A stretch of DNA of 40,002 nucleotides from an uncultured Collinsella sp. (GCA_902492235.1 CABUKS010000023.1:1-40002); one strand, 5' to 3'; shown: positions 1 through 8,777, numbered from the stretch's first letter. The notes: generated by a model not told the origin, from the sequence alone. Translations and numbers: made by a program.

Positions 1-83
1 CCGGGAGCTAGGTTAACTAATTCGGGCCCGGCATTCAGAAAAGTCAGTGCAGCAAAATGGCGATGCAGATGGTGCGAACAAGA

Positions 84-112
84 AAGGGGCACGTTGCTGA
101 AACGTGCCCCTT
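84..112 (-). terminator. Intrinsic terminator of the amidohydrolase gene
   Basis: A perfect 12-bp inverted repeat (AAGGGGCACGTT, 84-95, and its complement at 101-112) with a 5-nt loop lies 17 bases past the stop of the minus-strand amidohydrolase. Read on the minus strand the stem is followed by a T-rich run (TTTCTTGTTC), as expected of a Rho-independent terminator. The first 83 bases of the window hold no gene that I can recognise. Confidence 0.8.
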
Positions 113-129
113 ATGGGTGGGGTATGGGA

Positions 130-1779
130 CTAGCGCTCGTAAATCAAGTTGCCTGCCAGGTAGGTGGCCTGAACCTTGGTGGCTTGCAGTTCTTGGGGGT
201 CAACGGTGAGCGGGTTTTGGTCCAGGACTACCAGGTCGGCATACTTGCCGGGCTCCAAGCTGCCGAGGTTTTGCTCGTCGCCCGCCGCATAGGCGCTGCC
301 CAGGGTGTAGTTGCGCAGGGCCGTTGCCGCGTCGATACGCTCGCTCGGCAGCCAGCCGCCCTCGGGCCAGTGGCTGCGAGGGTCTTGGCGCGTGATGGCC
401 GTGTAGAGCACGTTCATGCTGGTAACGGCCGTGATGGGGCTATCGGTGCCGAAGGCTTGTCGAATGCCGCGCTGCTTATAGGTCGCAAACGGCCACATGA
501 TGCGGCTGCGTTCCAGGCCTAGATCGCGCTCGGGGCCGCCCGGGTCGAGTGTAATGTGACAGGGCTGGCTCGAGGCAACGACGTTAAGCTTGCGCAGGCG
601 GTCGATGTCCTCGGGCAAGAGGTTCTCCAGGTGCTCGAGCGTGTTATGGCCGTGCTGGGGCAGGCCGTACAGGTCGGCGGCCTCCTCAAAGATATCGAGC
701 GCGGCATGAATCGCACCGTCGCCGATGACGTGGATGCGCACAGTGTGGCCGCGCTCCGCGGCAGCGAGGACCAGCTTGCGCATACGCTCGGCAGGAACCG
801 TCAGGCGACCTTGATCACCCGGGAAGCGCGGGTTGGTATAGGGCTCGGTGAGATATGCCGTGTGTTCGCTCGACACACCGTCGAAAAACTGTTTAAAGCC
901 TGGCGCCGAGAGCAGCGCGTTGTTTGCGTAGCGAGTCTGGAGTTCTTCCAAGCGCGATTGGTCATCCAGCAGCGTGGGGAACAGATGGGCGCGGATGCCC
1001 AGCTTGCCGGCGGCTTGCAGCTTGTCGTAAACATCGTCGCGAATAAAGTCACAGCCCGGCATGGGCATGAGCGACATATCGCAGATTGAGGTGATGCCTT
1101 GCTCGGCCATACGCTTCATCTGGTCGGCGTAAGCGCTCGCGATGCGGTCCTCGCCCAGCCACTCAAGGCAGCGCGGTAGCAGCTGCATGGCAGCCGCCTC
1201 GTGAGCAATGCCCGTGAGTTCGCCGTTTGCATCCTTGTCGTAGCTGCCGCCCGCTGGTGGCTCGCTGTCGCGCGTGACGCCGAGCGCATCGAGTGCGCGG
1301 CTGTTGAGCCACAGCGTGTGCCCGTCGCCCGAATACATAACGCAGGGACGATCGGGGAATGCCGCATCGAGCGACGCCTTGGTAGGATGCTCGGGCGGGT
1401 CCCAACGGTAGTCGCGCCAGCCCTGTGTCACAACCCAAGCGTCGTCGGGCAGGTCCTGGGAAAACTCGAGCGCATGTTGCACCAGCGCCGCCTCGGACGT
1501 GCCCATATCCATGAGCATGTACGGCGAGGAACCGACCGAGGTATGAAAGAAGTGCAGATGAGCGTCATGGAAACCGGGGCAGACAAACTGCTCGCCGTAG
1601 TCGATAACCGACGTGGCGGCAGGAGCGGCGGCGATCACGTCATCGGGCGCACCGACTGCGACGATACGGTCGCCTGCGATGGCAATCGCCAGCTCGCGGG
1701 CGGTATCGATGCCGTCTTGCGCGGTAAAGACGTTCTTGGAGCGGATAATCCGATCGATATGTTGCATGGGCATCCCCAT
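130..1779 (-). CDS. Amidohydrolase family protein (YtcJ-like, metal-dependent)
   Basis: Product of about 549 residues, the usual size for the YtcJ-like branch of the amidohydrolase superfamily, cytoplasmic TIM-barrel hydrolases acting on C-N bonds of unknown substrates. Visible marks are the metal-binding HxH in FHDAHLHFF near residue 75, a central barrel with VRIHVIGDGAIHAALD, the later segment HNTLEHLENLLPEDIDRL, the distal aspartate region FGTDSPI, and the C-terminal composite-sheet motif LEPGKYADLVVLD. The open frame continues far upstream, but homology only begins at MPMQHIDRIIRSKNVF. The start could be 1779, 1773 or 1767: the last has GGGG eight bases upstream. The gene is divergent from the M20 hydrolase at 1936, so the two may share a control region. 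The substrate cannot be told from the sequence. Confidence 0.85.
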   Translation of the reverse strand: MGMPMQHIDRIIRSKNVFTAQDGIDTARELAIAIAGDRIVAVGAPDDVIAAAPAATSVIDYGEQFVCPGFHDAHLHFFHTSVGSSPYMLMDMGTSEAALVQHALEFSQDLPDDAWVVTQGWRDYRWDPPEHPTKASLDAAFPDRPCVMYSGDGHTLWLNSRALDALGVTRDSEPPAGGSYDKDANGELTGIAHEAAAMQLLPRCLEWLGEDRIASAYADQMKRMAEQGITSICDMSLMPMPGCDFIRDDVYDKLQAAGKLGIRAHLFPTLLDDQSRLEELQTRYANNALLSAPGFKQFFDGVSSEHTAYLTEPYTNPRFPGDQGRLTVPAERMRKLVLAAAERGHTVRIHVIGDGAIHAALDIFEEAADLYGLPQHGHNTLEHLENLLPEDIDRLRKLNVVASSQPCHITLDPGGPERDLGLERSRIMWPFATYKQRGIRQAFGTDSPITAVTSMNVLYTAITRQDPRSHWPEGGWLPSERIDAATALRNYTLGSAYAAGDEQNLGSLEPGKYADLVVLDQNPLTVDPQELQATKVQATYLAGNLIYER

Positions 1780-1854
1780 CTCTGGCAGGAAATTCAACAC
1801 CCCCGAGTGTACTCCCCCGCCCTTGTAACAAAACCCCAAGCGGCAAACGGCAAC

Positions 1855-1884
1855 TTTACCAGCCCTAGCGGCAGGTGGCATACT
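1855..1884 (+). promoter_or_regulatory. Candidate promoter of the M20 hydrolase
   Basis: TTTACC (1855-1860) and CATACT (1879-1884), each matching four of six consensus bases, are 18 bp apart and lie about 50 bases before the start at 1936. This is a moderate match found by eye in the divergent intergenic region. Confidence 0.4.
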
Positions 1885-1935
1885 GGAGAGAGCCTGTACG
1901 ATTTTGCGATCAACCCAGCAAGGAGCAAATCGACC

Positions 1936-3399
1936 ATGACGAAGACCAAGGCACAGCAGATTATGGCGGCGACCGAGGCTCGCGCGGCTGACGACGTCAC
2001 CGCAGCCATCAAAGATATCGCTACCGAGTTTGAACCATATATCATCAAGCAGCGCCGGCACTTCCATAAGCACCCGGAGCTGAGCCTTGCCGAGGAGCGC
2101 ACGACCTCCGACATCGCCAACCAGCTCGACGCCATGAATATCCCCTACGAGCGTCCGCTCAAGACCGGCTTGGTGGCAACGCTTCGCGGTACCGCGCCGG
2201 ATGCCTACCGCGAGGACGGCACGCCACGCCGCCGCATCCTGCTGCGCGCCGACATCGACGCCCTGCCCGTCACCGAGCAGACCGGCGAGGAGTTCGCCAG
2301 CGTCAACGAGGGCTGCATGCACGCCTGCGGCCACGACTGCCATATCGCCATGATGCTCGGAACGCTGCAAATCCTGCGCCATATGACCGACGACATCCAC
2401 GGCGAAGTCCGCATCGTATTCCAGCCCAGCGAGGAAAACGGCCAGGGCGCTAAGCTCATGATCGGCACGGGTGTGCTCGACGGCGTCGATGGCGCCTACG
2501 CCGCGCACATCTGGAGTGAGGTCGACGCCGGCACCGTGAGCTGCGAGCCCGGTCCGCGCATGGCCAATACCGACTGGTTCCGCATCGACGTCCGCGGCAC
2601 CTCGTGCCATGGCGCCATGCCCCAGCGCGGCCACGACGCCGTTATGGTGGCGGCGGAGATTGTCAACGCCCTGCAGACCATCGTCTCGCGCGAAATCAGC
2701 CCCTACGAGCCTGCCGTCATCACCGTCGGCGAGCTGCATGGCGGCACCGCGCGCAACGTTATCGCCGGCACGGCCTACCTTGCCGGCACGGTGCGCACCT
2801 ATGGCGACAAGACGCACGAGGAAATGCCCGAGCTTATGCGCCGCATCGTGGAACACACCGCGGCAGCCCTGGGCGCCGAGGCCGAACTTACCGACTACAC
2901 CATCGCCAACTACAAGGTCGAAAACGACGCCGCCTCGAGCGAGCGCTGCCGTCAGGCTGTAATCAAGTGCCTGGGCCCCACCGGCCAAGGCCATTATCGC
3001 GGCACGCTTTCGGGCGAGGATTTTTCGGAGTACCTGCGTCGCGTACCGGGCGTGCTCGCCTTTGTAGGTACGCGCAACCCCAAGATTGGCGCCACGTACG
3101 CCCAACATTCCTGCTTCTACAAGATCGACGAGACCGTGCTGGCAAAGGGCTCCATGGTGGCCGCCCAGTATGCTATCGACTTTTTGGCCGAGCCCACGCA
3201 AGAGGAGCTCGACGGCCCCGCGATTACCGCGGTCGCCGAAACCAACCCCGATCTGGCCGCCAAGTTGCGCTCTGCCAAGGCGACGACCGCCGAGGCTCGC
3301 GACGCCATCCATGATGCCCGAACGGCTCGCCATGCCGCGATCAAGGGCATCCACGACGCACGCGCTGCTGCACGCCGCGAGGAGAAGCACGACGAGTAG
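1936..3399 (+). CDS. M20 family metallopeptidase / amidohydrolase (hippurate- or IAA-amino-acid-hydrolase-like)
   Basis: Product of 487 residues. The family are cytoplasmic two-metal hydrolases that cleave N-acyl amino acids or short peptides. The start is chosen at MTKTKAQQ because AAGGAGC lies about 10 bases upstream and the frame's 245-residue upstream extension has no family similarity. Family marks in order: RRHFHKHPELSLAEERT (about residues 37-53), the metal motif ADIDALPV, MHACGHDCHIAMMLG, the metal-bridging glutamate pair in FQPSEENGQGA, the dimerisation/lid segment with SCHGAMPQRGHDAV, and a final histidine in YAQHSCFYKIDE. An unusual charged tail of about 65 residues, rich in Ala, Arg and Asp, follows the catalytic domain and is not part of the standard fold. 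It is divergent from the amidohydrolase at 1779 and followed by its own terminator, so it is probably monocistronic. Confidence 0.9.
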   Translation: MTKTKAQQIMAATEARAADDVTAAIKDIATEFEPYIIKQRRHFHKHPELSLAEERTTSDIANQLDAMNIPYERPLKTGLVATLRGTAPDAYREDGTPRRRILLRADIDALPVTEQTGEEFASVNEGCMHACGHDCHIAMMLGTLQILRHMTDDIHGEVRIVFQPSEENGQGAKLMIGTGVLDGVDGAYAAHIWSEVDAGTVSCEPGPRMANTDWFRIDVRGTSCHGAMPQRGHDAVMVAAEIVNALQTIVSREISPYEPAVITVGELHGGTARNVIAGTAYLAGTVRTYGDKTHEEMPELMRRIVEHTAAALGAEAELTDYTIANYKVENDAASSERCRQAVIKCLGPTGQGHYRGTLSGEDFSEYLRRVPGVLAFVGTRNPKIGATYAQHSCFYKIDETVLAKGSMVAAQYAIDFLAEPTQEELDGPAITAVAETNPDLAAKLRSAKATTAEARDAIHDARTARHAAIKGIHDARAAARREEKHDE

Positions 3400-3434
3400 T
3401 CGTCACACCCATCCATAACAGCCTGGCTAAAGCA

Positions 3435-3472
3435 GAGCGGGGGCGGACGTATCGAAACGTCCGCCCCCGCTC
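3435..3472 (+). terminator. Strong hairpin after the M20 hydrolase
   Basis: A perfect 16-bp inverted repeat (3435-3450 and 3457-3472) with a 6-nt loop ATCGAA. It lies between the convergent M20 gene (ending 3399) and the zinc-ribbon protein gene (ending 3531) and could serve both. The tails are only moderately T-rich. Confidence 0.7.
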
Positions 3473-3530
3473 ATTCTTCAAGCGCTATTTCTACCATTTC
3501 TACCCCGTCCCCAAATAGCAGGCGGCGTGG

Positions 3531-4814
3531 CTACTCGTCCTGAGGCTCCTCGTCGGAGCTTGGCTCGGACGCCGGCTCAGGTGCAGGTGCCGGCTCAGGC
3601 TCAGGCTCAGGTGCAGGCTCGGACTCAGATGCCGTCTCAGGCTCGGGCGCCGGCTCAGGCTCGGTCGCGGGAGCGGGTGCAGGTGCCGGCGAAGCATCCG
3701 GAGCACCGTAACCCGAAGGGGTGGACTTCTTCTCGAAGGGCAACACAAAAGTCAGGACGTCGTCCTTATCCTCATCGGCCCACTCGCTTGCATAGCGTGC
3801 GGCCCAATAGCCAACGGCACGGTGCTTGAGCATCTTGCCAAAGACCGTAAGAAATACGGTGACGAAAGCGACCAGCACCAAGAACAGCGCGAGCGTGACG
3901 CCACCGCCGGTAACAATTGCCTCAATACCCGTAGGACGATAGTAGTAGCTATACATACCGACAGAGGCAATGGCGCCAAAGACGACCGTCAAGATCCATG
4001 TGACAACGTTGGCGACCAGGCCCGTCAAAAACTCGGGAAGGAACGAAGCACAGAACAGCTTGGTCTTGTTGTGCTTAAACGCCGCCCAGACCTTATCGAG
4101 CGAAAACGCGCTCTCGACACGCCCGGTCACCGCAAAGTGCATCACGGCGATGTCGGCGAACATCTTAAAGAAGACACCCAGAATCGCCGAGGCAATTAGC
4201 GCCAGGACAAGCAGGCCAAGCGAGCCAAACAGCGCAGCCTCGAGCGCATAAGAGCCGTAATAAGAATACGAGCCCGCAGCGCCAATTACCACGCCCTCCA
4301 CCAGCGAAAGCACTACACCGATAACGGGAATGGCAGCGATAACCTCGAGCACGACCGAAATAACGCTCGAAAAGACTCCGAGACCAAACGACGTGGAACG
4401 CATCAGCGGACGATCCATGCCGTCATCGATCTTAAGCGACAGATCGCGACCCCACTCGATGCCAAAGCCGGAACCGCACACGCTCGCAATGCAAGCTGCC
4501 AAAAAGCCGATGGCAGCCGCAATGCCGCCAATAACGGGAATAAACAACACGAGCACCGACACAACGCAAATCAGCGCCGGCAAAAACGCGATTTGGCATA
4601 CACGCTGAAGCACACCCGGAGTCTTGGTCATATCTTGGAACGCCTGAGCCACACAGCCCTTTGGCGCATTCGCCACGGGCGGTTGCGGAACAAACTGCTG
4701 GGGCTGAGGCTGTCCCTGGGGAGCGGGGCCAGCGGCACCGGCATTAGGAGCACCACACACGCCGCAGAACTTGTCGTTATCGCCCATGGGGGCGCCACAC
4801 TGCGAGCAGAACAT
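3531..4814 (-). CDS. Zinc-ribbon multi-pass membrane protein with acidic Pro/Glu/Ala tail (DUF4013-like)
   Basis: Product of 427 residues. The start at MFCSQCGAP is chosen because AAGGGATGA precedes it and because it begins directly with the zinc ribbon; the frame stays open upstream without similarity. Residues 1-22 hold a double CxxC ribbon (CSQCG and CGVCG). A Pro/Gln linker (about 25-55) follows. About six hydrophobic segments fill residues 75-350, in an arrangement like the DUF4013 family of bacterial membrane proteins. The last 55 residues are a low-complexity tail of repeated Ala-Pro, Glu-Pro and Ser-Glu units ending in acidic residues, presumably disordered. Function is unknown. The repeat-like coding of the tail (3540-3690) could vary in length between strains. 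Confidence 0.75.
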   Translation of the reverse strand: MFCSQCGAPMGDNDKFCGVCGAPNAGAAGPAPQGQPQPQQFVPQPPVANAPKGCVAQAFQDMTKTPGVLQRVCQIAFLPALICVVSVLVLFIPVIGGIAAAIGFLAACIASVCGSGFGIEWGRDLSLKIDDGMDRPLMRSTSFGLGVFSSVISVVLEVIAAIPVIGVVLSLVEGVVIGAAGSYSYYGSYALEAALFGSLGLLVLALIASAILGVFFKMFADIAVMHFAVTGRVESAFSLDKVWAAFKHNKTKLFCASFLPEFLTGLVANVVTWILTVVFGAIASVGMYSYYYRPTGIEAIVTGGGVTLALFLVLVAFVTVFLTVFGKMLKHRAVGYWAARYASEWADEDKDDVLTFVLPFEKKSTPSGYGAPDASPAPAPAPATEPEPAPEPETASESEPAPEPEPEPAPAPEPASEPSSDEEPQDE

Positions 4815-4963
4815 AGAATCATCCCTTCGTATCTTGAACAAATCACTTGGATCGCAAACGATGTCTTTAGCATCATTATTGCCCAATGTGGGGTCAAATA
4901 CTCAAAGATGACCGATTTGCAAGATACACGGCGCCAGCAGGCGGTTCGTTGAATACGTCTGTG

Positions 4964-5986
4964 CTAGTTCGTTCCGCGGAAGCCCTTGCCGACAATCTCG
5001 GAGCTGTCGACGATCGTGATAAAGGCACCCGGATCGACCTCGCGCGCATAACGGCGCAGCTGCACGGCCTCGCGACGGCTCAGCACGCTCATGATCACCG
5101 TCACGCACTTGCCCGAGAAGGCACCGTAGCCGCGACTGATGGTCGCCGTACGGTTGAGATGCTTGACGATAAACTCCTCGACCTTAAGGGGCTCGGAGCA
5201 AATGACCGTGCAGACTTTGCGCAGGTGAATGCTCTCAATGGCTTTGTCGACCACAAGCGTCTTGGCAAACAGGCCGAGCACACAATACAGACCGACACGC
5301 GGGCCATACAAAAAGGCCGCGATGGCCACGATGCCGATATCGACCAACAGCAGTGCGCGACCAATCTCGAGCGTGGTGCGGCGTTTGAGGATCATAGCGA
5401 GAATGTCCGTGCCGCCCGTCGAGGCGCCAATATCAAAGACAATAGCGCTGCCGAGCGCCGGCAAGATGACGGCAAAGCACAGGTCGAGCCACATATCGCC
5501 CGTCAGAGAGACATCGGTCGGGATAAAGAGCTCAAAAAGCGAAACATAGGCGGACAGCGCAAACGAGGCGAAGACGCTCCACAGGATTGCCTTGCGCTCC
5601 AAAAAGATAAAGCCCAAGACGACGAGAACCGCGTTGATAATCCACATAAAAACGCCGACGGGCAGGGTCGGGAACAGCGTGGACAGAATGACCGACACGC
5701 CCGAGGTGCCGCCAAAAGCAAAGTGATTAGGGGTTTTAAACGCGACGATGGCAAAGGCCGTGAGGATCAGGCCCAAATTGAGCTCGGCAAAAAAGCGCGG
5801 AAAGCCCGGCTCCTGGCTGCGCTTGCGACCAGCGCGCTCGCCCCGCTCGATAACATCGCGATCGACCACGCGCTCCATCGGCACCACGGGAGGACGATGC
5901 ACCTCCTCGGCAGCACGCGACGCCGCCTCTGCCGCGGCGGCCTCGATTGCCCATGCCTTGCTTTCTGTTTCGTGCTCGTCGGCCAT
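4964..5986 (-). CDS. YitT family membrane protein (DUF161 repeats plus C-terminal DUF2179)
   Basis: Product of 340 residues with GAGGAG seven bases before the ATG. Residues 1-60 form a charged, Ala/Arg/Glu-rich cytoplasmic segment longer than in most relatives. Residues 65-260 hold five to six membrane segments with the family marks NHFAFGGTSGVSVIL and FDIGASTGGTDILAMIL. The last 80 residues (CTVICSEPLKVEEFI to VDSSEIVGKGF) are a typical soluble DUF2179 domain. The family is widespread in Gram-positive bacteria, and its role is not established. Downstream is the zinc-ribbon membrane protein with a 149-bp gap, so co-transcription is possible but not shown. Confidence 0.88.
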   Translation of the reverse strand: MADEHETESKAWAIEAAAAEAASRAAEEVHRPPVVPMERVVDRDVIERGERAGRKRSQEPGFPRFFAELNLGLILTAFAIVAFKTPNHFAFGGTSGVSVILSTLFPTLPVGVFMWIINAVLVVLGFIFLERKAILWSVFASFALSAYVSLFELFIPTDVSLTGDMWLDLCFAVILPALGSAIVFDIGASTGGTDILAMILKRRTTLEIGRALLLVDIGIVAIAAFLYGPRVGLYCVLGLFAKTLVVDKAIESIHLRKVCTVICSEPLKVEEFIVKHLNRTATISRGYGAFSGKCVTVIMSVLSRREAVQLRRYAREVDPGAFITIVDSSEIVGKGFRGTN

Positions 5987-6100
5987 TACGGCAACTCCTC
6001 GTTAACAATTTGGAAACAATGCGCTCATTAGGGTAACGCGGAACGCGGGGATTGCAACCCTTAGTTAGACGAGCGGTATGACTATATCGGGAGCGTACAA

Positions 6101-6140
6101 AAACGGCCGGCCACGCTTTTGCTTGCGCGGTCGGCCGTTT
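6101..6140 (-). terminator. Intrinsic terminator of the amaP-DUF2273-asp23 operon
   Basis: 16-bp inverted repeat with two mismatches (6101-6116 and 6125-6140) and an 8-nt loop. Read on the minus strand it ends in GGCCGTTTTTGT, a good U-tract. It lies 53 bases beyond the stop of the Asp23-like gene. Confidence 0.8.
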
Positions 6141-6188
6141 AACGTTTTCGCAGATAAAACCTGCCAAAACAAACCTGTCCCTTTTTGG
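6141..6188. repeat. Interspersed intergenic repeat, copy A (GGGACAG-core family)
   Basis: The 48 bases here, read on the minus strand, match 44 of 48 bases of the segment at 11025-11072. Shared blocks include AAAAAGGGACAGGTTT and GCAGGTTTTATCTG. The element begins four bases after the Asp23-like stop codon (6193). It is noncoding and probably forms a stem-loop through its CCTGCC and AGGTTT-type segments. Confidence 0.75.
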
Positions 6189-6192
6189 AAGG

Positions 6193-6714
6193 TTATTCGT
6201 GCTGGCTGGTGCGGTGCTCGTACTCCTCGGGGGTGATGACGTCCTCGATGCGCAGGTTGACACCCGCCACCTCAAGGCCCGTCATCGCGGCAAGGCGCTC
6301 GGTGACGCGTGCCTTGACATCGTCGAAGATCGCGGGCGCATAGGCGCCGTACTCGATGATAACGGAGATGTTGACGACCACGCGATTATCGTCGGTGACC
6401 TCGACCGTCACGCCCTTGGTCAGATTCTCGGCACCAAACTGCTCCTGCACAAAGTGCATGAGGTTACCCTTCATGCCCAGAACGTGCGGAACCTCGCGGG
6501 TGGCCATGGCAACGATCTTCTCGATCACACCGTTGGAATAGGTCAGCGAGTCCTCGGACTCGTCTGTTTCCTCATCATCCTCGTCCGCGTCATCGGCGGA
6601 CTCGGCCTCGACGAGCGCCTCGTCCTCGAGCGTCACATCCTCGGCCTCGGCGGCGACGGTCTCGTTCTCCTCGAGCTCGGTATCGGCCACATCGACCTTC
6701 GTATTAAAAGCCAT
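6193..6714 (-). CDS. Asp23/Gls24 family envelope stress response protein
   Basis: Product of 173 residues. AAGGAGG lies five bases before the ATG. Residues 1-60 are strongly acidic (runs of Glu, Asp and Ala) and probably disordered. Residues 60-165 form the Asp23 domain: LTYSNGVIEKIVAMATREVPHV, then VTVEVTDDNRVVVNISVIIEYG and the terminal LEVAGVNLRIEDVITPEEY. In Staphylococcus aureus the homologue is held at the membrane by AmaP and is linked to cell-envelope stress. The two genes upstream on the same strand are amaP and a DUF2273 gene, which supports the same complex here. Confidence 0.93.
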   Translation of the reverse strand: MAFNTKVDVADTELEENETVAAEAEDVTLEDEALVEAESADDADEDDEETDESEDSLTYSNGVIEKIVAMATREVPHVLGMKGNLMHFVQEQFGAENLTKGVTVEVTDDNRVVVNISVIIEYGAYAPAIFDDVKARVTERLAAMTGLEVAGVNLRIEDVITPEEYEHRTSQHE

Positions 6715-6758
6715 GGTTCCTCCTTATGCCTGCCGCAGATGCGACAGTCGAATACATA

Positions 6759-7136
6759 TTAGCGGCCGCTAAACAGACGGCCGAAGAAGTTGACGATCCC
6801 GTTCTCGCCGTCGCGAATTTGGCCGATCACAGCGCCGATCAGCACGAAGAATGCGATGACGAGCGTGTCCCACAGGCCGAGCGTGAGCACCAACACGGCG
6901 AGGATAAAGCCAGCGACGGCACCGAGCGTGGTGTTGGGATGACGCACAGCATAGCTCCAGATGGCAGCGCCCGTACCCTTGATGAGACCCATAGCCTCGT
7001 CAAAATCCACGGCTGCCGCGTCTTGTAACTCGGTTGCCTCTGCTTTGGAATCAAAAGGTTCGCTCGCCGGTGTGGCGCTCTGGTCAATCGTCAGGCGCGG
7101 CGTACGAGCGGTCTTATCTTGATTGGTATCACTCAC
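6759..7136 (-). CDS. DUF2273 family small membrane protein with N-terminal extension
   Basis: Product of 125 residues from a GTG start. GGAGG lies six bases upstream of that GTG, and the start overlaps the end of amaP by 8 bases, which is typical of translational coupling. A longer frame upstream runs inside amaP and is a shadow. The first 50 residues are polar; the DUF2273 core begins near MGLIKGTGAAIWSYAVRHP and holds two membrane segments (about residues 70-105), ending with GIVNFFGRLFSGR. DUF2273 proteins are normally about 60-80 residues and nearly always sit between amaP and asp23-type genes, so a role in anchoring the Asp23 layer is likely. The function is not established. Confidence 0.85.
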   Translation of the reverse strand: MSDTNQDKTARTPRLTIDQSATPASEPFDSKAEATELQDAAAVDFDEAMGLIKGTGAAIWSYAVRHPNTTLGAVAGFILAVLVLTLGLWDTLVIAFFVLIGAVIGQIRDGENGIVNFFGRLFSGR

Positions 7137-7674
7137 CGGAAACCTCCACGGTCTGGACGGTAGTCTTGGACGGCAAAAAACGGACGCGCGCGGTCGTACC
7201 CGGCGTGCCGAGCATGGTGTCGCAAGCTTCCTCGATGCGCTGCTGCATCGCGGTAGCCAGAGATGCCACGTCCTTATCGTCAAGCGCGATAGCCTCGACC
7301 TTAAAACGGACGTGCGAATCGTCGGAACCTTGGACGCGGGCCTCGACATGCTCGATCATCACGCGATCGTCGCGCTCTGCAGCAGCCCTGGCGCACGAAG
7401 AAAGCGCCGCGAGCGTGACCTCGATATTGCGCTCCCCCGCCGGATGCACGCAGGACGGCTCGCGACGAGCAAACATCAGGCGGAAGAAGCTTACCAGCAC
7501 GCCAATCGCCACAACTCCGCCGCATGCCGTCACGACAATGCGCGGCATGGGGTCGCGCATCAGCAGCATAAAGCGATACGTATACGGCCCCCAAAACTGG
7601 CAGACAAGCGTACCCAGCGCCACGATGGCGGCGGCAAGATACACGATCGCTAGGGCTCGTTTGAGTACGCGCAC
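7129..7674 (-). CDS. amaP: Alkaline shock response membrane anchor protein AmaP
   Basis: Product of 181 residues from a GTG start with AGGGAG six bases upstream. Two N-terminal membrane segments (about residues 5-28 and 44-66) are separated by a short loop with YRFMLLMRDPMPR. They are followed by a soluble domain that resembles Asp23 in its strand pattern (ERNIEVTLAALSSCARAAA to TTVQTVEV). This is the AmaP architecture that tethers Asp23 to the membrane. It is the first gene of a three-gene minus-strand operon (amaP, DUF2273, asp23-like) that ends at the terminator near 6101. A TATAAT box lies about 50 bases upstream. Confidence 0.85.
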   Translation of the reverse strand: MRVLKRALAIVYLAAAIVALGTLVCQFWGPYTYRFMLLMRDPMPRIVVTACGGVVAIGVLVSFFRLMFARREPSCVHPAGERNIEVTLAALSSCARAAAERDDRVMIEHVEARVQGSDDSHVRFKVEAIALDDKDVASLATAMQQRIEEACDTMLGTPGTTARVRFLPSKTTVQTVEVSGE

Positions 7675-7724
7675 GTGGCGCTCCCTTCAAATCTCGGCTC
7701 TCGAAATGCAAAACGGTTCGCATC

Positions 7725-7730
7725 ATTATA
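7725..7730 (-). promoter_or_regulatory. TATAAT -10 box of the amaP operon fused to the yebC terminator
   Basis: On the minus strand a perfect TATAAT starts inside the four-T tail of the hairpin at 7734-7771, so the presumed yebC terminator and the amaP promoter overlap. The -35 region lies within the hairpin's 3' arm and loop and is a poor match to TTGACA. Transcript start would be near 7718, about 45 bases before the amaP GTG. Confidence 0.5.
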
Positions 7731-7733
7731 AAA

Positions 7734-7771
7734 GAGCCGGGTCCGGTGCTCTACGCACGCGGATCCGGCTC
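7734..7771 (-). terminator. Terminator hairpin downstream of yebC
   Basis: 11-bp inverted repeat (GAGCCGGGTCC, 7734-7744, against 7761-7771) with one wobble position and a 16-nt loop, followed on the minus strand by TTTT. It lies 70 bases past the yebC stop. Confidence 0.7.
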
Positions 7772-7840
7772 ATCTATTCCACGAGGCTTGCATGCTCGCT
7801 TCATTATGCCCAGATATGCACGGCTTAACCCGTGCGGGCG

Positions 7841-8647
7841 CTACTCCTCCTCGAGGGCAGCGATAACCTCGTCGGTCATGTCCATGGTGCTGTAAACATC
7901 CTGGACGTCGTCGAGCTCCTCAAGACGGTCGATGAGGCGCTGAACCTTCTTGGCGTCGGCGCCGGAGACCTCGGTCGGGGTGGTCGGGACCATGGTGGTC
8001 TCGGAACCCTTGACCTGGACGCCCTGCTCCTCGAGCGCCTTGGAGACAGCCATAACGTCGTTGGCAGCAGTCCAGACGATCCACTCCTCGCCGGCGTCCT
8101 CGTAGTCCTCGCCACCGGCCTCGGCGATGGCCATCATGAACTCATCCTCGTCACCGGCAGCACCGTTGGCGATCATGGTCTCCTTCTTGGCGTTCTCGTC
8201 CAGGATCTCCTTGGCGACGACGATCTGGCCCTTGCGCTCAAACTGGAAGGCGACGGAGCCGGAGGTGCCCAGGTTGCCACCAGCGTGGGAGAAGGCGGAA
8301 CGGACATCAGCGGCGGTACGGTTGCGGTTGTCGGTCAGGCAGTCGACGTAGACGGCGACACCGGCGGGACCGTAGCCCTCGTACACGATGTTCTCGTAGA
8401 CGGCGGCATCGGCACCCGAACCAAAAGCCTTGTCGATAGCGGACTTGATCTTGTCCTTAGGCATGGACTGAGCCTTGGCCTTGGCAACGGCAGCGGCGAG
8501 GCTGGCGTTGTTCTCGGGCAGCGGGTCACCGCCGAGACGGGCAGCAACGGTGATGTTGCGGCTGAGCTTGGAGAAGAGGGCGGAACGCTTGGCGTCCTGC
8601 GCGCCCTTACGATGCTTGGTTGTGGCCCACTTAGAGTGTCCGGACAT
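7841..8647 (-). CDS. yebC: YebC/PmpR family protein (translation/transcription regulator)
   Basis: Product of 268 residues with AGGAGA before the ATG. It begins with the invariant MSGHSKWATTKHRKGAQDAKR and continues with LFSKLSRNITVAARLGGDP, AKAQSMPKDKIKSAIDKA and YEGYGPAGVAVYVDCLTDN, spanning all three domains of the family. It is about 20-25 residues longer than typical members. The last 25 residues are acidic. Members have been described as DNA-binding regulators and, more recently, as ribosome-associated factors that relieve stalling at proline-rich stretches. It stands alone between a promoter-proximal intergenic region and a terminator. Confidence 0.95.
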   Translation of the reverse strand: MSGHSKWATTKHRKGAQDAKRSALFSKLSRNITVAARLGGDPLPENNASLAAAVAKAKAQSMPKDKIKSAIDKAFGSGADAAVYENIVYEGYGPAGVAVYVDCLTDNRNRTAADVRSAFSHAGGNLGTSGSVAFQFERKGQIVVAKEILDENAKKETMIANGAAGDEDEFMMAIAEAGGEDYEDAGEEWIVWTAANDVMAVSKALEEQGVQVKGSETTMVPTTPTEVSGADAKKVQRLIDRLEELDDVQDVYSTMDMTDEVIAALEEE

Positions 8648-8777
8648 ACGTGTCTCCTATCGGTTTCGACCTAAAGCCCAGCGCAGATGCTCGGGCAATA
8701 TAAACAAACGTCGTTATGATATACCTACTGGCCTGCGAGATAAACCCCAAAATGAAGGCGTCGTGATGATGACCCCT

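Noticed and set aside
1780..3390. Upstream extension of the amidohydrolase frame through the M20 gene
   Set aside because: It lies antisense to a conserved M20 hydrolase and lacks similarity; the amidohydrolase begins near 1767-1779.
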